Shown: positions 21,323 to 25,568 of the stretch, piece by piece
Layout of the letters: each line of letters starts with the position of its first letter
Position numbering within the stretch: position 1 is the stretch's first letter
DNA from: an uncultured Bacteroidaceae bacterium
Lineage (GTDB): Bacteria > Bacteroidota > Bacteroidia > Bacteroidales > Bacteroidaceae
DNA length: 25,568 nucleotides
Direction of reading: 5' to 3'
Assembly: GCA_934394435.1 (NCBI GenBank)
Contig: CAKRRN010000033.1
Coordinates: 1-25,568, forward strand
The notes under the pieces: generated by a model
What the model was told of the DNA's origin: nothing
The model's database searches: none
The model's input: only the letters and a program-made list of their open reading frames with translations
Translations under genes and position numbers: made by a program

Positions 21323-22597
21323 TTATTGTTTAAAACGATCGCCCCAGCAAGCCACCATCCGCTCTTTCAGTCTATCTTCCGAAGCATTTGGCTGTGCATG
21401 CCACAGACGTGTATTCAGAAGCTCGTCTGGCATAAACTGCTGTTCAACGAAATGTCCTTCATAATCATGAGCGTATTTATAACCACTTGCATATCCCAAC
21501 TGTTCCATCAGTTTGGTCGGTGCGTTTCTCAGATGAAGCGGGACAGGCAGGTTGCCCGTCTGTCTAACCGTTTGTATAGCCAGATTGATGCCGTTATACG
21601 CAGAATTGCTTTTCGCACTGGTGGCAAGGTATACTGTAGCTTCAGCCAAAGGTATACGTCCCTCTGGCCATCCAATCTTCATGACCGCGTCAAAGGCAGC
21701 ATTAGCCAAAAGCAGAGCATTCGGATTAGCCAGCCCAATATCTTCACTTGCACTGATGACCAGTCTGCGAGCGATGAAGGCAGGATCTTCTCCTCCCTCA
21801 ATCATACGCGCAAGCCAGTAGAGTGCTGCATCTGGGTCGCTGCCGCGTATGCTCTTGATGAAGGCGGAGATGATGTCATAATGCATCTCGCCATCCTTGT
21901 CATACGCCATGGGATTCTGCTGCAAGCAACTGGTCACCGTGGCATCATCTATCACGACGGTGTCACCCTCGCCAGAGGATTCATAAAGCAGTTCCAGTAT
22001 GTTGAGCAACTTGCGCGCATCGCCACCACTATATCTGAGCAGAGAGGATGTCTCCTTCAGTTCAAACTTTTTCTGCTTCAGCAAGGTGTCACGCTTGATG
22101 ACTCGCTGCACCAGTTCAAGCAAATCGTCTTTGTCCAGTGGCTTCAGAGTATAAACCTGACAACGTGAAAGCAGAGGACGTATGACCTCGAATGACGGAT
22201 TCTCTGTGGTGGCACCGATAAGTGTTACCACTCCCTGTTCCACAGCACCGAGCAACGAGTCCTGTTGGGATTTTGAAAACCGATGAATCTCGTCAATAAA
22301 GAGTATTGGACTGGGTGCGTTAAAGAACCGACTGTTCTTAGCTTTCTCGATTACATCCCGAACCTCCTTCACCCCACTCGTAACAGCACTAAGCGTAAAG
22401 AACGGTATCTCCAACTGATGGGCTATGATTGTCGCCAGGGTGGTCTTTCCAACCCCCGGAGGTCCCCAAAGGATGAAACTGCAGATACGTTTGCTCTCTA
22501 TCATTCGTCGCAATACAGCATCTGGTCCCACCAGATGCTTCTGCCCAATATAATCGTCCAGCGTCTGCGGACGCATTCTCTCTGCCAATGGTTGCAT
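21323..22597 (-). CDS. rarA: Replication-associated recombination protein A (RarA/MgsA)
   Basis: An AAA+ ATPase of the clamp-loader-like family that acts at stalled replication forks, with SSB as partner. The N-terminus PLAERMRPQTLDDYIGQKHLVG is diagnostic; Walker A is GPPGVGKTT (K51), Walker B is FIDEIHRF (D102, E103), sensor 1 is IGATTENPSFE, and the C-terminal SRCQVYTLKPL and SAYNGINLAIQTVRQTGNLPVPLHLRN follow. The 424-aa length matches the family. The frame is open further upstream to 22981, but this runs back through the pyrB gene; the ATG at 22597 is the start because the promoter box at 22606-22613 lies just before it. It shares this spacer with the divergent pyrB gene. Confidence 0.94.
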   Translation of the reverse strand: MQPLAERMRPQTLDDYIGQKHLVGPDAVLRRMIESKRICSFILWGPPGVGKTTLATIIAHQLEIPFFTLSAVTSGVKEVRDVIEKAKNSRFFNAPSPILFIDEIHRFSKSQQDSLLGAVEQGVVTLIGATTENPSFEVIRPLLSRCQVYTLKPLDKDDLLELVQRVIKRDTLLKQKKFELKETSSLLRYSGGDARKLLNILELLYESSGEGDTVVIDDATVTSCLQQNPMAYDKDGEMHYDIISAFIKSIRGSDPDAALYWLARMIEGGEDPAFIARRLVISASEDIGLANPNALLLANAAFDAVMKIGWPEGRIPLAEATVYLATSAKSNSAYNGINLAIQTVRQTGNLPVPLHLRNAPTKLMEQLGYASGYKYAHDYEGHFVEQQFMPDELLNTRLWHAQPNASEDRLKERMVACWGDRFKQ

Positions 22598-22605
22598 ATC
22601 AGATG

Positions 22606-22613
22606 CAAAGTTA
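22606..22613 (-). promoter_or_regulatory. -7 box for rarA (and possibly purT)
   Basis: The minus strand reads TAACTTTG, matching TAnnTTTG, and lies only about 9 nt before the rarA ATG at 22597, which implies a very short leader. No TTG is seen 19-21 bp upstream. Confidence 0.4.
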
Positions 22614-22656
22614 CGAAAAAGCGCGTAAGACTGCCCTTGGTAAAGGAAAAAAAGCG

Positions 22657-22664
22657 TAACTTTG
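22657..22664 (+). promoter_or_regulatory. -7 box for pyrBI
   Basis: The plus strand reads TAACTTTG, identical to the rarA box and facing the other way 44 bp distant. A TTG at 22637-22639 is 17 bp upstream, slightly closer than usual. It places transcription start near 22670 and rules out the TTG at 22662 as the pyrB start. No pyrimidine-attenuator-like hairpin with a U-tract is visible in the short leader. Confidence 0.45.
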
Positions 22665-22703
22665 GCATTCGGAAATATGCACTTCACACATAAGACCGAC
22701 ATA

Positions 22704-23651
22704 ATGGAAAACAGAAGTCTGGTAACAATTGCCAAACACACAAGGGAGAGATTGTTGTACCTCATTGAGATGGCACAAGAGTTTGAACGGCATCCCAACA
22801 GGAAAATTCTGGAAGGAAAGATAGTGGCAACACTATTCTTCGAGCCAAGTACACGAACCAGGTTAAGTTTTGAGACTGCAGCCAACAGACTTGGAGCCAA
22901 GGTGATTGGTTTTGCAGACCCTAAGGTGACCAGCGGAACCAAAGGGGAGACGCTCAAAGACACCATCATGATGGTATCCAACTATGCAGATATCATCGTC
23001 ATGCGTCACTACCTGGAAGGGGCGGCACAGTATGCCAGCGAGATTTCACCCGTACCCATAGTGAACGCAGGCGATGGAGCCAATCAGCATCCCAGCCAGA
23101 CCATGCTTGACCTCTACTCCATCTACAAGACTCAAGGGCGACTGGACAATCTCGACATATACCTGGTGGGAGACCTCAAATATGGGCGTACGGTACACAG
23201 CATGCTGACTGCCATGCGACACTTCAACCCCACCTTCCACTTTATCGCACCAGATGAACTTGCAATGCCCGATTATTATAAGTTGTACTGCAAACAACAG
23301 GGAATACGATTCGTGGAGCATCAAGACTTTGATGCTGACACCATCTCTGGAGCAGACATCTTGTACATGACTCGCGTACAGAGGGAGCGATTTACAGATC
23401 TCGAGGAGTACGAAAGGGTCAAGGACCGTTATCTCCTCAAGGAGTCTATGCTCTGCAAGGCTCGTCCCAATCTGAAGATTCTTCATCCGTTGCCACGCGT
23501 GAACGAAATAGAATACAGTATTGACGACACACCGTATGCTTATTACTTCCAGCAGGCGCGCAATGGACTTTATGCCCGTCAGGCTCTCATATGCGACGCA
23601 CTGGGAATTACATTGGAAGACATTAAGAACGATAAAACCATCATCGAATGA
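22704..23651 (+). CDS. pyrB: Aspartate carbamoyltransferase catalytic subunit
   Basis: Catalyses carbamoyl phosphate plus L-aspartate to N-carbamoyl aspartate, the committed step of pyrimidine synthesis. Of 315 aa, the carbamoyl-phosphate site is FFEPSTRTRLSFE (STRTR at 49-53), the 80s-loop Lys is in SGTKGET (K80), HPSQTMLDLYSI and DLKYGRTVHSM follow, and HPLPRVNEI ends the aspartate site. The frame extends upstream to a TTG at 22662, but the promoter box at 22657-22664 overlaps it, so the ATG at 22704 (MENRSLVTIAKHT) is the start. It overlaps pyrI by ATGA, giving translational coupling of the two subunits. Confidence 0.96.
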   Translation: MENRSLVTIAKHTRERLLYLIEMAQEFERHPNRKILEGKIVATLFFEPSTRTRLSFETAANRLGAKVIGFADPKVTSGTKGETLKDTIMMVSNYADIIVMRHYLEGAAQYASEISPVPIVNAGDGANQHPSQTMLDLYSIYKTQGRLDNLDIYLVGDLKYGRTVHSMLTAMRHFNPTFHFIAPDELAMPDYYKLYCKQQGIRFVEHQDFDADTISGADILYMTRVQRERFTDLEEYERVKDRYLLKESMLCKARPNLKILHPLPRVNEIEYSIDDTPYAYYFQQARNGLYARQALICDALGITLEDIKNDKTIIE

Positions 23652-24103
23652 AAAGAGAAGAACTACAGGTGGCTGCTCTAAGGAATGGCACCGTAATAGA
23701 CCATATACCATCCGAAAAGATTTTTGAGGTAGTCAATCTACTACATCTTGAAGAGGTACACTCTTCTGTCACGATAGGTTACAACCTGAAGAGCAAAAAG
23801 ATGGGCAAAAAGAGCATTGTAAAAATCGCAGACACATTCTTCACACCAGAGAAGTTGAACCAATTGTCCGTCATTACCCCTAACGCTTCGCTCTGCATCA
23901 TCAAGGATTACGAAGTGGTAGAGAAACGTGAGGTACGCATGCCAGACGAGCTGATAGGCATCGTAAAGTGTGACAACCATAAGTGTATCACAAACAATGA
24001 ACCCATGAAAACCCGTTTCCGTGTGTTGGATAAGGAAAGGGGAATTCTACAATGTTGCTACTGCAACCGCGAGATACAACTAGATAAGGTCAAACTCGTA
24101 TGA
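23648..24103 (+). CDS. pyrI: Aspartate carbamoyltransferase regulatory subunit
   Basis: The regulatory chain that lets nucleotides (CTP, UTP, ATP) control PyrB allosterically. Of 151 aa, the N-terminal nucleotide-binding domain includes VAALRNGTVIDHIPSEKIFEV. The C-terminal zinc domain has C108, C113, C136 and C139 (CDNHKC and CCYC), the CxxxxC...CxxC arrangement that joins regulatory to catalytic chains. Its ATG at 23648 overlaps the pyrB TGA by four bases, so the pair is translationally coupled. The presence of pyrI predicts an E. coli-type dodecameric, feedback-regulated enzyme. Confidence 0.95.
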   Translation: MKREELQVAALRNGTVIDHIPSEKIFEVVNLLHLEEVHSSVTIGYNLKSKKMGKKSIVKIADTFFTPEKLNQLSVITPNASLCIIKDYEVVEKREVRMPDELIGIVKCDNHKCITNNEPMKTRFRVLDKERGILQCCYCNREIQLDKVKLV

Positions 24104-24194
24104 CGTCTGGCAGATAAAAAAAAATACTCTGTGTAGACACTCAGAAAAAGAGATCAATCAGGATATTATTAAAACATAAAGAGGGAGAAAGATT

Positions 24195-25475
24195 ATGGAA
24201 AGAGACAACGCGATTTTCGCGCTCATCGAGGAGGAAAAGCAGAGACAGCTACGTGGCATCGAACTTATTGCCTCAGAAAACTTCGTTAGCGACCAAGTGA
24301 TGCAAGCTATGGGTACGTGTTTGACCAACAAATATGCTGAGGGCTATCCTGGCAAACGTTACTATGGTGGCTGTCAAGTGGTCGACAAGGTAGAACAATT
24401 AGCTATCGACCGGGTAAAGACCCTCTTTGGTGCTGAATATGCAAATGTACAACCCCACTCTGGTGCTCAAGCTAATGCTGCCGTATTCCTGGCTGTATTA
24501 AACCCAGGTGACACTTTCATGGGACTCAACTTGGACCATGGAGGGCATCTCAGTCACGGATCACTGGTAAACACCAGCGGTATCATCTATAAGCCCATCG
24601 GATATAATCTGAAGAAAGAAACAGGGCGTGTAGACTATGACGAGATGGAACGTCTGGCACAGGAGCACAAGCCCAAGATGATTATTGGCGGAGGATCAGC
24701 ATACAGCCGTGAGTGGGATTACAAGCGCATGAGACAGATAGCAGACAGCGTAGGAGCAATCTTGATGATAGACATGGCTCATCCTGCAGGACTGATTGCT
24801 GCTGGACTGCTGGACAATCCTGTCAAATATGCACACATCGTCACCAGCACCACACACAAGACACTACGTGGTCCCAGAGGTGGCGTCATCTTGATGGGAA
24901 AAGACTTTGAAAATCCATGGGGCAAGAAAACTCCTAAGGGCGAGGTGAAGATGATGTCACAGTTGCTCAACAGCGCAGTATTCCCTGGCATACAGGGCGG
25001 TCCCCTGGAGCACGTCATAGCTGCCAAGGCTGTCGCATTCGGAGAAGCACTCACACCATCCTTCAAGGAGTGGGCCAAGCAAGTGAAGAAAAACGCAAGC
25101 GTATTGGCTGACGAACTGATGAAGCGCGGTTTCGATATCGTTTCGGGCGGTACAGACAACCATTCCATGCTTGTCGACCTGCGTAGCAAATATCCAGAGC
25201 TGACAGGTAAGGTTGCAGAACGTGTGCTGGTTGCCGCAGACATCACCGTAAACAAGAACATGGTTCCATTTGATTCTCGAAGCGCTTTCCAGACAAGCGG
25301 AATCCGACTGGGAACACCTGCCATTACAACGCGTGGTGCTAAAGAAGATATGATGGTGAAGATAGCCGACTTCATCGAACGTGTGCTGAACGCTCCCGAA
25401 GACGAGAGTGTTATCGCACAAGTTCGTTCAGAGGTGAATGAACTGATGGCTGGCTATCCTCTATTCGCATACTAA
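24195..25475 (+). CDS. glyA: Serine hydroxymethyltransferase
   Basis: A PLP enzyme that interconverts serine and glycine, feeding 5,10-methylene-tetrahydrofolate to purine and thymidylate synthesis. Of 426 aa, it has IELIASENFVS, YAEGYPGKRYYGGC, NVQPHSGAQANAAVF, DMAHPAGLIAAG, and the PLP-lysine motif TSTTHKTLRGPRGG with K222. Near the C-terminus is SGIRLGTPAITTRG. All active-site features are present and the length is normal. GAGGGAG lies 7 nt before the ATG at 24195. It follows pyrI by 91 bp on the same strand; no promoter matching TAnnTTTG is visible in that spacer, so it may be read from pyrBI or from a divergent type of promoter. Confidence 0.96.
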   Translation: MERDNAIFALIEEEKQRQLRGIELIASENFVSDQVMQAMGTCLTNKYAEGYPGKRYYGGCQVVDKVEQLAIDRVKTLFGAEYANVQPHSGAQANAAVFLAVLNPGDTFMGLNLDHGGHLSHGSLVNTSGIIYKPIGYNLKKETGRVDYDEMERLAQEHKPKMIIGGGSAYSREWDYKRMRQIADSVGAILMIDMAHPAGLIAAGLLDNPVKYAHIVTSTTHKTLRGPRGGVILMGKDFENPWGKKTPKGEVKMMSQLLNSAVFPGIQGGPLEHVIAAKAVAFGEALTPSFKEWAKQVKKNASVLADELMKRGFDIVSGGTDNHSMLVDLRSKYPELTGKVAERVLVAADITVNKNMVPFDSRSAFQTSGIRLGTPAITTRGAKEDMMVKIADFIERVLNAPEDESVIAQVRSEVNELMAGYPLFAY

Positions 25476-25492
25476 GAGAAACAAAATGGTTT

Positions 25493-25551
25493 GGAACACA
25501 GAATCCCCTTGAGCGTTCAGTCAAGAGGCATGAAGAGGCATTCTGTATTCC
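25493..25551. terminator. Long imperfect inverted repeat downstream of glyA
   Basis: GGAACACAGAAT (25493-25504) and ATTCTGTATTCC (25540-25551) pair at 11 of 12 positions, with a single C-A mismatch, around a 35-base loop. The loop carries a tandem AAGAGGCAT (25523-25531 and 25533-25541). It begins 18 bp after the glyA stop and could be a terminator or the edge of a repeat family. The rest to 25568 shows nothing else. Confidence 0.4.
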
Positions 25552-25568
25552 ACCACCGTTCAATCCAG

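Noticed and set aside
22598..22981. Longer N-terminus of rarA
   Set aside because: It would run back through the pyrB gene on the other strand and past the rarA promoter box. The family starts just before PLAERMRP.

Overview
The window looks like chromosomal DNA from a Bacteroidales bacterium, most likely Prevotella-like. Several genes are preceded by the Bacteroidetes -7 box TAnnTTTG, two of them with a TTG about 20 bp upstream. Shine-Dalgarno sequences are mostly weak, and the gene set (AddAB recombination nuclease, M3 peptidase lipoprotein, PurT, RarA, PyrB-PyrI, GlyA) fits that group. The assignment rests on recognition, not on a search.

Layout. (1) 1-2271, minus strand: a WYL-type regulator, a stand-alone HIRAN protein, a small glycyl-radical-activase-like radical SAM enzyme, and a 33-codon ORF coupled to it by ATGA. 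This part is visibly more A+T-rich than what follows and looks like an accessory cassette. (2) 2550-8794, plus strand: addA and addB, a double-strand-break processing helicase-nuclease pair. (3) 8850-12321, minus strand: polysaccharide flippase, HAD hydrolase and Gfo/Idh/MocA oxidoreductase. The flippase has its own predicted promoter. (4) 12551-15452, plus strand: an integral membrane protein and an M3 dipeptidyl carboxypeptidase lipoprotein. (5) 15541-19692, plus strand: a closely spaced run of GNAT acetyltransferase, histidine phosphatase, 59-aa winged-helix-like protein, an unusual MBL-fold/GNAT fusion, tcdA, and a PNPOx-like flavoprotein. (6) 19693-20116: a gene-free stretch with five copies of an 18-bp palindrome at an exact 22-bp period, then three further inverted repeats. 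(7) 20117-22597, minus strand: rarA followed by purT. Divergent from them are pyrB-pyrI (ATGA overlap) and then glyA.

Themes. AddAB, RarA and the HIRAN protein point to DNA repair and recombination. PurT, PyrB, PyrI and GlyA serve nucleotide and one-carbon metabolism. The most unusual items are the 22-bp palindrome array, the WYL-HIRAN-radical SAM cassette with its short coupled ORF, and the MBL-GNAT fusion. No rRNA, tRNA, insertion sequence or CRISPR array was recognised. I cannot show that any complete new system is present; the cassette at the left end is the best candidate.
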